This document shows positions 1-10,400 of a stretch of 64,000 nucleotides of DNA, one piece after another; positions within the stretch are counted from its first letter, which is position 1, and each line of letters starts with the position of its first letter. The position numbers and the translations under genes are program-made. Origin of the DNA: Pelagomonas calceolata (Eukaryota; Sar; Pelagophyceae; Pelagomonadales; Pelagomonadaceae). The stretch spans positions 1-64,000 of the forward strand of contig CAKKNE010000001.1 in NCBI GenBank assembly GCA_918797485.1, read 5' to 3'. The notes beneath the pieces were generated by a model. That model saw nothing but the letters and a program-made list of their open reading frames with translations, searched no databases and was not told the DNA's origin.

Positions 1-1
1 C

Positions 2-922
2 CAGGTCGACGCCTGGCGGCCCCTGGGCGACGGCGCCGGCACGGAGCGCGCGGGCGACAGCGCGCAGCGAGACAGCGCGGAGACGCACGCGCGGCACCGG
101 CAGCGGGCGAAAGCCGTGCTCGACGCCGCGGTCGCGCTGGGCTACGCAAAGAGCGGCGAGCAGTGCGCGAACCGCACGGAGGACTGCGCCGACTTATATC
201 CGAACGACTACTTCGATTTCGTGTACGTCGACGCGTCGCACGATCGAATTGATGTACTCATGGATTTGCACCTCTGGTGGCCAAAGGTTAAAAATGGTGG
301 CGTCCGTGGTCTGCGTGGAATCAAATTTTGTCACTGCGACTGCTCGATGGCGTGGAGCACAACCGAACTCGCGCAGGTCATGGCCGGCCACGACTATACG
401 GAGCATCGCGAGCCGGCGCCGCACGCGTGGGCCTACGGCGCACCAGACGACGATGCGTGGCCCGAGCCTTTTGATGGGGATCATGCCGTGTCCGTCTCGA
501 TCGATGATAAAGGAGAGCAACCCGTCGAGACGCGGTTCGGCGAATCTAGGGTCGACGCGGCGCTCCGCTTCCTCGAGGGCCGCGATTTGTCGGGCGCGGG
601 CTGCGCGCGGGGCAACCAGACGTGCATGGCCGAGGCCCTCGTCGCGATGGACTGGGCGTCGCAGTATCCCGTGCGCGAGTTTCATGAGGGCGGCTTCACC
701 GACCCATGCTTACCCGCGTTCGGGGTCAACGGCTGCGGCATGGCGTTCGACCCGCACACGGCGGGCGAGGACTGGTCCAAGCACCCGCGGGCGGTCCGCG
801 GCGCCGTCGACGACTTCTTCTCGGGGACGGCCTACGCCGCGCCCGACCTGCAGAAGTGCCCGCGGCAGGTCGTCGTGACGTACCGTGAGCGGGGGTGGAA
901 CTCGTGGATGGTGGCTAAGTAG
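2..922 (+). CDS. Class I SAM-dependent methyltransferase (C-terminal part)
   Basis: The reading frame is open from the left edge, so the 5' end lies outside the window. The segment FDFVYVDASHD followed by LHLWWPKVKNGG and, after an intron, VMAGHDY matches the Methyltransf_24-type Rossmann core, where the acidic DASHD strand and the GG(V)xAGHDY loop are characteristic. In the annotated family these enzymes use S-adenosylmethionine; the acceptor substrate cannot be told here. The join GG-VMAGHDY needs removal of 302-376 as an intron of 75 bp, a multiple of three, so the unspliced frame also stays open. The C-terminus RQVVVTYRERGW ends at a TAG at 920-922. The tail after the core contains several Cys residues and may be secreted or lumenal. 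Family call is good; substrate unknown. Confidence 0.7.
   Translation, partial: QVDAWRPLGDGAGTERAGDSAQRDSAETHARHRQRAKAVLDAAVALGYAKSGEQCANRTEDCADLYPNDYFDFVYVDASHDRIDVLMDLHLWWPKVKNGGVRGLRGIKFCHCDCSMAWSTTELAQVMAGHDYTEHREPAPHAWAYGAPDDDAWPEPFDGDHAVSVSIDDKGEQPVETRFGESRVDAALRFLEGRDLSGAGCARGNQTCMAEALVAMDWASQYPVREFHEGGFTDPCLPAFGVNGCGMAFDPHTAGEDWSKHPRAVRGAVDDFFSGTAYAAPDLQKCPRQVVVTYRERGWNSWMVAK
302..376 (+). other. Intron in the methyltransferase gene, probable decayed introner
   Basis: It begins GTCCGT and ends CGCAG|GT. Removing it restores the family motif GGVMAGHDY. Inside it carry GTGGAATCAAA and CTCGATGGCGTGG, which are pieces of the introner ends and internal hairpin arm found at 6977, 40643 and 45902. 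The similarity suggests an old copy of the same family whose far end has diverged. Confidence 0.6.
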
Positions 923-1052
923 GTGTGTATCAAATACCGACGCCGTGCAGACGTGTTCGCGTCGCGCGACGGCGTTTGTGAGTTGAAAATTCGGGTTTTT
1001 CAAGCCGAGTCAAGCCGCCGCGCAAGCCCAATAACTCACCGCAAAACGCAAG

Positions 1053-2192
1053 ATGATCCTCACAACATGCGCCGCCTGCGCCGCCCCACTGGCCCACGAC
1101 GCGCCGCGTTGCGTTAGATGTAAGTTGCGCTACTGCAACGCCACTTGCCAACATGACCACTGGCGCCGCGGCCACAAGCAGATGTGTAAGAAAATACACC
1201 GCGGCGGCAACGCGGAGCAATACCACGCCGACAAAAAATACAAGGAGGCCGTCGCGGAGGCCGTCGAGGCGTGCGCGGACGACACGAAGGGCCAGACGTG
1301 TTATATTTGCACGCAAGCCCTCCATTGGAAAACGAAGGAGGGTCTCGTGCGCGGGTGCTCTTGCCGTGGGACGGCGGGCTTCGCGCACGTGTCGTGCCTG
1401 GCGGAGCAGGCGAAGATTTTGATGGACGAGGCCGAGGAGAACAATTTGGATGCCAAGGCGTTGAATGAGAGGTTTGAACGGTGGTACACGTGTAGCCTGT
1501 GTGAGCAACGGTACCACGGCGTCGTAATGAACGCACTCGGGTGGGCGTGCTGGAAGAAGTACGTGGGCCGGCCGGAGACGGACCAGCTTCGGCAAATAGC
1601 GATTTCGATTCTTGGTAACGGTTTACAAAATGCGGAACAATACGAGGAGGCGTTGTCCGTGCAAGAGGCGGAGTTGTCTATGCTGCGGCGACTTTGCGCA
1701 TCAGAACAGTCATTGCTCGATACTCAGAGCAATCTTGCGATTTCGTACCTTCAGCTTGAACGGCTCGAACAGGCCGTAAATGCGTTTCGAGGTGTATATT
1801 CCGGACGTTTGAAGCTCGACGGCGAGGAACATGAGAACACCCTCATTGCGGCCAACAACTACGCGGACTCCCTTAATGGTCTCAAGCGCTTCAAAGAAGC
1901 CAAATCACTGTTGCGCAAAACGATGCCCGTAGCACGACGCGTTCTCGGAGAGGGGAATGAACACACGCTCAAGATGAGGTGGGTTTACGCGCGGGCGCTC
2001 TACTCGGACCCCGACGCCACGCTCGACGATGTCCGCGAGAGCGTGGAGACGCTCGAGGACGCTGAACGGATCGCGCGGCGCGTGCTCGGCGGCGCGCACC
2101 CTATTACAAAAGAAATGGGGAACGACCTGGGAACTACGCGAGCCGTGCTCCTCCGCGCCTGCGAGACGCTGTCGCCGCCGGGGAGTGCCTAA
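1053..2192 (+). CDS. MYND zinc finger / RING-CH / TPR protein
   Basis: Single exon, 379 residues. Residues 7-45 form a MYND finger (CAACAAP...CVRCKLRYCNATCQ..HW..GHKQMC), a protein-protein interaction zinc fold. Residues 83-150 carry a C4HC3-like RING-CH pattern (CYIC, GCSCRG, HVSC, CSLC), typical of E3 ubiquitin ligases. Residues about 180-365 are tetratricopeptide repeats of kinesin-light-chain type with 42-residue periodicity (for example ALSVQEAELSMLRRL and NALISLQ-like helices). Such MYND/RING-CH/TPR proteins are an expanded family in pelagophytes as I know it; a role as an E3 adaptor is inference. The ATG at 1053 is the first in frame and sits directly before the finger. It follows the methyltransferase by about 130 bp on the same strand. 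Confidence 0.75.
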   Translation: MILTTCAACAAPLAHDAPRCVRCKLRYCNATCQHDHWRRGHKQMCKKIHRGGNAEQYHADKKYKEAVAEAVEACADDTKGQTCYICTQALHWKTKEGLVRGCSCRGTAGFAHVSCLAEQAKILMDEAEENNLDAKALNERFERWYTCSLCEQRYHGVVMNALGWACWKKYVGRPETDQLRQIAISILGNGLQNAEQYEEALSVQEAELSMLRRLCASEQSLLDTQSNLAISYLQLERLEQAVNAFRGVYSGRLKLDGEEHENTLIAANNYADSLNGLKRFKEAKSLLRKTMPVARRVLGEGNEHTLKMRWVYARALYSDPDATLDDVRESVETLEDAERIARRVLGGAHPITKEMGNDLGTTRAVLLRACETLSPPGSA

Positions 2193-2247
2193 GCCCAGTA
2201 CTAGCCCAAGATACTAGCCCCTGACTGAAAACTACACATAACCCTCC

Positions 2248-5200
2248 TTAGGTCGCCCACCCCGCCCCCGGCACCAGCCAGTCCGGGGCCGGCGGCGCGC
2301 CCCCCGACTTCTTCGACCCGGCCTCGGATTTTTTGCCACGCGACGACCGCGACCGCTTCGACCGCTTCGAGGATTTTGATTTTGTCGAGCCGCCGCTCGC
2401 CACGGAGCCGTCGTCCGGCGCGACCTTGGCCTTCTTGACGGAATCGTCGCTCTTCTTCCCCGCGAGGCGCTGTTGGAGTTTGCCGGCCCAGGAGTTGTCC
2501 ACCACTACTTTAGGGGTGAAGTTCAATGGTGGTTTTGGTGCATCTAACAACATCTCGGCCATCTCGTCCAACGTCAGGACGCGGCCGGCCGCCCCGAGCG
2601 ACAGATCCTTCAACTCCCCAGCAAATCTTTCCTTCATCAAACAGTTCTCGCACTTCTGGCCGCCCGTGCAGATGATGCACTCCATGTCCTTGCCGCCTCT
2701 CCCATACTTGTCGTACTCCAGGGCGAAGGTCTCCCGTTCCCTCAAAATGTCCGCATTCTGCGCGTCGCTCAAAATAGCGCGCTTGTAGACGCGGTTGATG
2801 TCCGCCGGGTCCGACAGCGGTCGTATGATGGCCACGGTGCAGTGCTTGCCGCAGACTACTCTGCTACATCGTCCGACAGAACCCTGCACGCCGATGATCC
2901 CGAAGACCTCCAACTGCGCGAAATGGAGAAAGTTGAACCCTTCCAGCTGCACGCGGATGTACCGCGCCGAGATGTTCTCGGGGACGTGCCACGTCGTGCA
3001 TCTTTTATCCCTAGCGATCTGGCCGCGCCACACTTTGCCCGAGAGCGTTGATCAGGGAGGACCCGCCGACTTCGTCGGAGTAGGGCTTTTGCGACGCCAT
3101 GATCCAGCACGGGACTAACCGAGAAGAATATTTGTCCCTAGCCATCGTCTGGTCCGGCGGCTCGTCCGTGCGGTTCCACAGCTTCACAATGTGCAAATTC
3201 GCAAAATCGCCCAGGTCGACCTCCCACCAGGCTTGGGGGTCCTGTTGGGTGGACGTGCAGAGTTCTGGTGAACTACCATCACAATTTCCATCGACGGCCA
3301 CATGAGCGTCCTGGCCGCCGTAGCAGCTTGATTGTCTTGCGGGTCTTCCTAAAGCCAAATTCCCAGGCCGCGAATAGATACAAGCGGCGAGCGTGGGCTC
3401 CGCCAAAAATCTAACTTTAGGATGGGCCGCGCAGCACCCGTCGTCGTTCATGCCCCAGCAGTAGAGCTCGCCCTCCGACGTCACGACGCCACTATGGGCG
3501 AATCCGGCAGAAGCCTGGACGGCCTGGACACTCGCGAGTTCGCCCATGACGCGATCAAAAGCCGGATGAAATAGACCTAAGACGGACGCCGAGCCGGCGG
3601 CGAAGACCTGGCCACCTTGTTTTTCCTTCATTCGATTCGTTCCCGTCCCGGTCCAGACTTCTTCAATTAATGTGACTGCTAGGGTATGGGCGTTGCCACA
3701 AGACACATCTCCTATTCTATGGCCGGCCTCAAAGAGAGCGTCCACTCGTCGCGGGGACCAGTGCGTCGCCAGACCTTCCCTCCCAAGGCCTAGTCGGCCA
3801 CCATCACCGCAGCCCCAGACGAACAGTTCACCATCAGTGGTGGTAGCCGCGGTGTGCGCCGCGCCGCAGGACACTGTCCTCAACAGGGGTCGGTTCTTCG
3901 GTCTTAGTGGCAGGTGGACCGGGAGTGAGGCGTAGCACTCCTCCTCTTTTGCCGCTAATCCTAAACCGAGCTTGCCGGAGGCCGCCGAGCCCCAGACATA
4001 CAAGTCCCTCGACGTCGTCACGCAGGCCATGTGCGAGTAGCCGCAGGCTGTGGTCAACACTGGCGTCGAGGCCAATGCTTGCACGACGGTCGGTCGCGTC
4101 GCGTCCGCTCGCGGGTCCCCATTTTCCGTAATATCCAATCCTAGTCTCCCACCAGACCCGAGGCCCCACGTGTACAACGCTCCAGACTGATGCACCGCCG
4201 CAAAATGCTGCGCGCCGCCCGCTATTTGTTTTATGGCCGCGTAGCCCTGGGCTATTTTATGACCGGCACCCCTTGCCGTAATACCACCGGACTCAATAAC
4301 AATGGAGTTGCCACGAGCGGTCCTTTCCGGAGAAGTAGCTTCAGCGGCCTCCTTGACCTGCTGGCGCCAGGCCTCGTAGGCGTGCTCGCGCTTGGCGATG
4401 TTTTCCACAACTTCCGTTTGTTTCTTTTGTCGGTCCCTCGCATCTTCTTCCGCTTGAATCTCGCGCAGGGGCGCCCACATCTTCGTGATGTCTACCACTA
4501 ACCTTTTTGCTAGAGCTACGCGTCGCACCTTCTTCAATTCCCTAATCTCTTCTTCGAGCTCGTGAATCCGCCGATGGGCCCGCTCGCCCAGCACCCGCTT
4601 CTCCAGCATGATATCTCTATGTAACAGATCACAAAGCATGAGCTTCGTCATCTCCTCGGGCTGCTTGCCCCGCACTTCTAGGGAGGTGACGATCCAGTTA
4701 TAATCGACGTTTGGGAGGCACTCGTCGGCATAAAATTTTCTCCTGTCTACGTCGGGCGGTGGGGCCGACCACTTGCCGTAGTACGTCAAGACGACTTTCA
4801 GCGCTTCGCTGCCATCATTAAGTTCTCCTAGCTCGTCGACTTCTGGTGGGGGCGGCTCGGGCTTGAACCGCGTCCCTAGGAGTAATTGGGACCTTGGAGT
4901 CGTATCCCCGCGCCAGTGCGTCTGCCAGTGGGCGTCGGGCTCGATCTCGTACCACCAGTGGTCCGAACCGCCCCAGGTCCACAATTCCCCGAGGTCCGAC
5001 TGTGCGAGTATCACCGTGTCACTGATGGCAGCATCATACACCCGCTTGCCCCACAGCTTCGCCGCATTTTCACCCACAACCAAATCATTAAACGGCGACG
5101 ACGCGAGCTCGTTCTTCAGCGCTTCCACGTCGATGGCGTCTTTTGTCTCCAATGAGTCCATCTTCCGGTCCGGGTCAAAGTCCGCCTTACCCGCGGTCAC

Positions 5201-6220
5201 TCGTCGCGTCCAGAGCTTCTGCACGATTTCATGCGTCCCGTCCTTCTCGCCCTGGGCGCCGAACTGTCCTCTAGCACCCCGACCAAACACGTAGATCTGA
5301 CCGGCCGCGTCCAGAGCCTTGCACAATTCAATCTGCGCCCGTCGCCTCGCATGCTTAATGTACTCGTTCTTCTGGTCGAGGATGGCCCGCCACGTCCGCC
5401 ACCGCTCGGCCTCGGCCATGGCCCGCCGCTCCTGCTCCTCCTCTTCGTCTAGACATTTTTCTAAAATACGTTCGAGCTTCTTGCGGGAAGCGAATTTCGG
5501 CACGTCGACACCTCTGTCAGTAAGTTCCTTCTTCACGTCGGCGACAGCGAGCCAGATCTGTCTAAATTCGTCGTAGTCAATCTCCCCCGACTGATCTTTA
5601 TCATACTTCAGGAACAACCGCTCCTGGTTCGCGTCAGACACCTCGAGCTTGAGGTACTCGAGCACGAAGTAGAACTCGTCCTCGTTAATATTGCCCGACC
5701 CGTCCTCGTCGAACATCTCGAACGCGTCGATCGGTGTCAACAACGCGTTCGGCGCGAAGCCGATCGGGTTGCCGTTGTTCGGGTCGCAGGCAAACAACGC
5801 GACGCGGAACTCCTCGAAGTCGATCTGGCCACTGTCGTCGACGTCGCACATCTTGAAGTACTTGACGGCCTTGGCGGAGGACATGTGTATTTTTAACTTT
5901 TTGAGCATAACCTTAAATTCTTCCAGGTCGATTTCACCAGATCCATCGGTATCGAAGCGCTTGAACACTTCTTCCGGGGGCATTTTGGACCAGTCGATGC
6001 CGTCGTCGTCGTCGTCGTCTTCCTCTTGCTGGGCCGCTTGGCGTCGCGTGCCGGTCGTCTCCGTATTTACTGTTTGGTCGTCCGCCGCGCCGGGGGCGCC
6101 GCCGACCATCCTATTACTGTTCTTCCAGGGGAGGAGCGAGCGGGGCCGGCGCGGTGCTTCGTCGTCGTTGGCATCGTCGTCGTCGTCGGGGCTCACGCGC
6201 CGCCGGCGTGTCCGCCTCAT
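2248..6220 (-). CDS. EF-hand / RCC1-repeat / discoidin-like protein
   Basis: Four canonical EF-hands come first (loops DTDGSGEIDLEEF, DVDDSGQIDFEEF, DEDGSGNINEDEF, DKDQSGEIDYDEF), so calcium binding is expected. Coiled-coil stretches and RCC1-type repeats follow (GQIYVFGRGARGQFG, ALYTWGLGSGGRLG, DLYVWGSAASGKLG, LFVWGCGDGGRLG). Near the end is an F5/8-type-C or discoidin-like domain (NLALGRPARQSS, AWWEVDLG, YIRVQLEGFNFLHFAQLEVFG). The discoidin domain is cut by a frame change at about 3038-3040: a CCC run (GGG on the coding strand) holds one base too many, after which the domain continues in another frame to the stop at 2248. I read this as one gene. The ATG at 6220 is preferred over an in-frame start at 6394 because it leaves the divergent promoter shared with U1-C free. 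Function beyond calcium-linked scaffolding is unknown. Confidence 0.75.
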
Positions 6221-6623
6221 GGTGGTCGGTGTGACACTGGGCCCAGGCAGCCCTTGCTGCGGGCCACAGGCGCGTCCGACGTCCGACAGCTGCCCTCGGC
6301 TGAAGCCCTCGGCCGGAGCCCTGCTCCTGGGCGCGTATAAGGCCGTAAAGGCTGCCCACCGGCCGCGCTGCGTATCTCTAGTATGTTTATGCACGCTAAT
6401 AATCTCAGCCGAGCGCGACTCAGCGGGCGGCTATTGGGCGTCCACACGGCAAGCCAACGCGCTGAAAGAGACTCCCACGTTTATTTGCTGCTGCCACGCG
6501 CAACATTAGCCCGGCGCCGCCCCTGCGCTGTGATTATAAAAGGCCGCCCCTCGCCGCCTGCCCTGGGCCCGCGCGCGCACTCGCGGCCCGCTGTCGCCGA
6601 GCACCCAAGCCCAACACACAACG
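6221..6623. promoter_or_regulatory. Divergent promoter region with a TATA box for U1-C
   Basis: The region separates the RCC1 gene (minus) from the U1-C gene (plus). TATAAAA lies at 6536-6542, about 82-88 bp before the U1-C ATG, which would fit a transcription start about 30 bp further on and a short leader. No copy of the 24-bp GCTAG motif is present here. Confidence 0.45.
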
Positions 6624-7468
6624 ATGCCGCGTTATTTCTGTGATTATTGTGATGTGTACCTTACGCACGACTCCGCGCCCGGTCGAAAGCAGCACATCCG
6701 GGGCTGGAAGCATCGGGAAAATGTGAAGCAGTACTACGAGCAGTACATGAAGCAGTTTTATGAACAAAATAGCGGCATGGGAATGATGCCTCCGGGTATG
6801 GCGATGGGCTCGCTCGGAGCGCTGACCGCGGGCCGCGCGCCCGTGGGTCTGCTCGGTCATCGCCCGGGCGTCGCCCCACCATTAGCGCTCGTGGGCGCGC
6901 CCGGCTCGATCCCGCGGCCACCGCTCGGCTACCCGCGGCCGCCGCTGGGCGTGCCTCCCCCTATGGGGTCGATTCCTGTGTGGAAATCAACCAGTGTGTC
7001 GGCGTGCACCCGACAATTCTTCGCTAAGTCATTTCTCGGCAATGACGCGGCCGTCCTGGCTCGGTCGAGCGGCGAGGAACCGGCATCGCCACGCCATCGA
7101 GCAGGTGTAGCGTCGATGGCGTGGAGGACGACGCGATGATTCAGCACGAACGCGCCGTAAAATTTTGATTTCCACACAGGTCGATTCCTCCGCCGCCGCG
7201 GCCGCCGGGCTTTCCCCCCGGTATGGCCATGCCGGGCATGCCTCCGATGGGCTTCCCGCCGCCGCCGGGCTCGCAGCTGTGTGGAATCAACCAGCGAGCT
7301 AGGCTGTCTCATCACGTCGATGGCGTGGGGCGCCCGAAATTTTATTTCCACGCAGGCTCGATCCCGCCACCGCCAGGATCCGTGCCACGGCCTCCGTTCC
7401 CCATGTCAGGCTTTCCGGGAGGACTCCCTCCTCCCCCGCCGGGGCCGCCTCCGCCGCGCCCTCCCTAA
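6624..7468 (+). CDS. SNRPC: U1 small nuclear ribonucleoprotein C
   Basis: The first 40 residues are the diagnostic U1-C matrin-type zinc finger: [16 protein letters not shown], then [15 protein letters not shown], with Cys6, Cys9 and paired His ligands. The rest is a Pro/Gly/Met-rich tail typical of the family. U1-C stabilises pairing of U1 snRNA with the 5' splice site. The coding sequence is split by two introners (6977-7178 and 7278-7354). The first intron is best placed at 6968-7179; its removal restores GSIPPPP and leaves one copy of the 10-bp target site. For the second, precise removal would use a GC donor at 7269 and the acceptor ending 7355; a GT donor at 7281 also keeps frame and inserts four codons. 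The stop is at 7466-7468. Confidence 0.9.
6977..7178 (+). mobile_element. Introner (intron-generating DNA transposon-like element), copy 1
   Basis: A 202-bp insertion with terminal inverted repeats TGTGTGGAAATCAA at both ends, flanked by a perfect 10-bp direct repeat GGTCGATTCC (6967-6976 and 7179-7188). The intron is GT-AG: GT comes from inside the left target copy and the final G of AG from the right copy, so splicing restores the uninterrupted gene. An internal perfect 12-bp inverted repeat, CCACGCCATCGA at 7089-7100 and its complement at 7113-7124, can form a hairpin. This matches the introner mechanism known from Aureococcus. Confidence 0.9.
7278..7354 (+). mobile_element. Introner, copy 2 (short form)
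   Basis: A 77-bp copy of the same family, left end TGTGTGGAATCAACCAG, right end reading TTTATTTCCACGCA. It keeps only one arm of the internal hairpin. Flanks share GGCTCG (7268-7273 and 7355-7360) and then diverge, consistent with a decayed target duplication. It lies in the same orientation as copy 1. Confidence 0.8.
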
Positions 7469-7494
7469 ATCACTCGAAGTTTCAACACATACTC

Positions 7495-10400
7495 TTAGAG
7501 GTCGAGCGTCAGGGCGATGGGCTGCAGCGTCGGCGCGGGCGTCGGCGGCGCGACGCACATGGCCGCGCGCACGGCGGCCGCGTCCGTCACGGCGACGTCC
7601 AGCGCCGCGGCCGGATTACATTCGTAACCAGCGTCGCAGAAGACCATGTGGCGCATCGCCCCCGGGCACCGGAAGACGCCGCGCTCGATGATTGCGGAGC
7701 AGTGCCAGACGGCCTCGTCCGCGGTTTCGCACTCACGAGGGGCCGAGCAACTATCCACGAGCTGCGCCGTGTCAAAGGCCTCCGCGGTGTAGTGGCGCTG
7801 CCGCTCCACGACGAGCGGCTTGACGACACTTCCGAGACCGAGGCCCTCGAGGCAGAGCGCCTCCGTGTGCTCGCCCAGCAGTCTGTTCGCCTCCGGTGCG
7901 GCCCAGATAGCTTTCCCGGACTCAGCGTTCACGAAGGCTGGATCGTCGTAGTAAACGCATTGAGTCGCGGCCTCGGCCGCCGTCGTCGCGCCGCAGACTG
8001 GCGGCGCCGCGGCCTTGACGGAGACGAGGCCTCCCGCGTCGAAGACGTACACATACGCTTGGGCGGCCTCGACGTTCCCATGAATCCAAACGTGGTAGTC
8101 AGTGGCCCGAAAGGGCTTGATAGAGATAAACTCAAGACCTTCACCGGCAATGGTGTGGGTCGCGTCGCCACAGTTCGGCCTGCCCGCGCTCACCAAGCAC
8201 CGCTCGTCGTCGTCGGCTCGAAAGCCTAGGCGCAAATCAAGGTCCGTGCCGGCCGTCGCCCACACGAGCGCGACGACAACTTCGTCGGCCGCCAGCTGGC
8301 CGGTCAAGGGTAGCAGCGCCGTGCCCGGGTGCGCGAGCGTCGCTTTTGTCGTACCCGCGCAAGCACCATCGCAAGTCGCTTCGACGAAGGCGCCGTCCGG
8401 GACAGTGCCAAAGAATGAAGCGTCAGCGGCGCTCGCACCCACGGCGAGCGGCGCGCCGACGCTCGCCGTATCCACAACGACTAAGCTGGAGCCGTCGACG
8501 AGGTCGAGACCACACGTCCCGCTGACGGACTCGAGGCCCCCTTTGCGCGTACCGGCAGATAGACACACGACAGTGGCCGTCGCGGACGCAACGGGCGTCG
8601 TAGGCATGCTCGTGGTAGGTTGCGGTGTGGAAGGTTTCGATGTCGGCGCGGCCGTCGGCGCCGTGGACAGCGTCGGCGCCAACGACGGCGGCGCCGTCGG
8701 CGGCGGCGACGGTTGGGTCGTAGGCAGCGACGTCGGCGTCAATGACGGCGCGGGCGACGTAGGTGGCAGTGTCGACGGCATCGGCGACGGCGGTGTGGTC
8801 GGCAGCGGCGACGGAGCCAGGGTCGGATTTGACGATGGCAGATTCGTAGGAGCGACCGAAGGCAGCGGCGACGGCGCGTGCGTAGGACTCGCAGACGTCG
8901 GTCCGGCGGTCGTCGGCGCGCGAGTCGGGCGCGGAGTTGGCACCTTGGGCGTCGGCGCCGCCGTCGTCGGGACGTAGGAGGGCGCATACGACGGCTTGAG
9001 CGAGGGCGCGGCGGTCGGCGCCGACGACGCCGGCGATGGCGTCGGCGCAAGCGTCGGGGCCGAGGTCGGCGTCAGCGTCGGCGCCGGCACCGGAAGCGCC
9101 GTCGGCGCAAGAGACGGCGCGGACGTCGGGATGGACGATGGCCGCGGCGTCGGGGTCACGCTCGGCGCTGGACTCGGTGCCGGTGTCGGCCGCACGGACG
9201 GCTGCGCTGAGGGCTGCGGCGTCGTCGGAGAGGCGGTCGAGGGAGGTGATGTCGAAGGGGGCAGCGTCGCCGAGCTTAGATAGGCGGCCCCCACAACGTG
9301 CGCCGAGACCGGTTGGTCGCAGGCGCAGGGCACGCCTTCGTACGCGTCGACGCGGAGCTCCGCGCCCGTCGCCGCGGGAAGCCCGGAGCAGGTCCCGTAG
9401 CCGCCCCCATAGATGCGCGCGCCGGCCCAGCACTGGCACGTCGACGACGCCGAGTACTTCGCCGCGTAGATCGCGCAGAGGTCCACGCCGTGCGCCGCAC
9501 AATATAACGCGGAGACGGGCGCGTGCGTCGTGCCGTCCGCGCAGTGGTCCCCGATCGAACTGTTGGACGACGAGGCCCAGTAGTAGCCCGAAGACGTAGG
9601 GAGGGCGGTGGCGCCGAGGACGACGCTCTTCGTGTACGTCGAGTAGCCCTCCTTGGAGAACGATAATGAGGCCGTGCTCCCGTGCTGGCGGACGTCGTAG
9701 GGCACCTCGATGGCGTAGGCGCCGTCGGTTTTTGTAGTGACGGCGTCCGCGTAGGCGCACCCGGGCGCGTCGACCGACACCGAAGCGTCGCTCACGCCCG
9801 CCGCCCAGCAGTCGCCCCCGCAGCCCGCCTTGACGACTCTCCCATGAAACACGTGCGTGAGCTGCGTCGTCGCCTTGATTTTCAGATCATGGCTCACGCC
9901 CGCCACGGTGCAGATGCCGCAACTTACGTCATCCAATGAAAACGTCAACGCGTACGTCTCGTCGACGCACCCGGGGCAGAACTCGAAGGTCGCGAGCGCT
10001 TGCGCCACCGCGTCGGCCGCGCCCCGCAGTTTGTACGAAGAGGTGCCGTTCGCATAAGAGGACGAGGTGACCAGGGAATTATCCGAGAAGGTCAAGGACC
10101 CGAAGCCGTCGACGGACGCCCGCACGACGACGTCGCAGTCCTTGGCCCTCTCGTCACTCTGCAAAACGACGACGTTTTCGTACGTCTTGCACGCGCCCGA
10201 CGTCGCCGCGACGTCAAAAACATCGGTGCTGCAGCCCGTCCAGCCCGTCGGGCAGGTGTCGGCGCCCCAGCCGGGGACCGCCGCGATCGCCGCGGCTTTA
10301 CTCTGGCACGTCGCGACGCCGTCGAGCTCCCTTATACAATTGTCGTCCGCCGGCTGATCGATCCAGCGCGCGCAGCCCTCGCAGCTCAGGGGTTGCAGGA

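Noticed and set aside
3036-3044. Programmed frameshift in the RCC1 gene
   Set aside because: No slippery heptamer with downstream structure is evident; an extra base in a CCC run explains it more simply.
7223-7468. Continuous frame through the second U1-C introner as coding
   Set aside because: The insert has introner ends and its translation (CGINQ...FYFHA) breaks the Pro-rich tail; the open frame is due to a length divisible by three.
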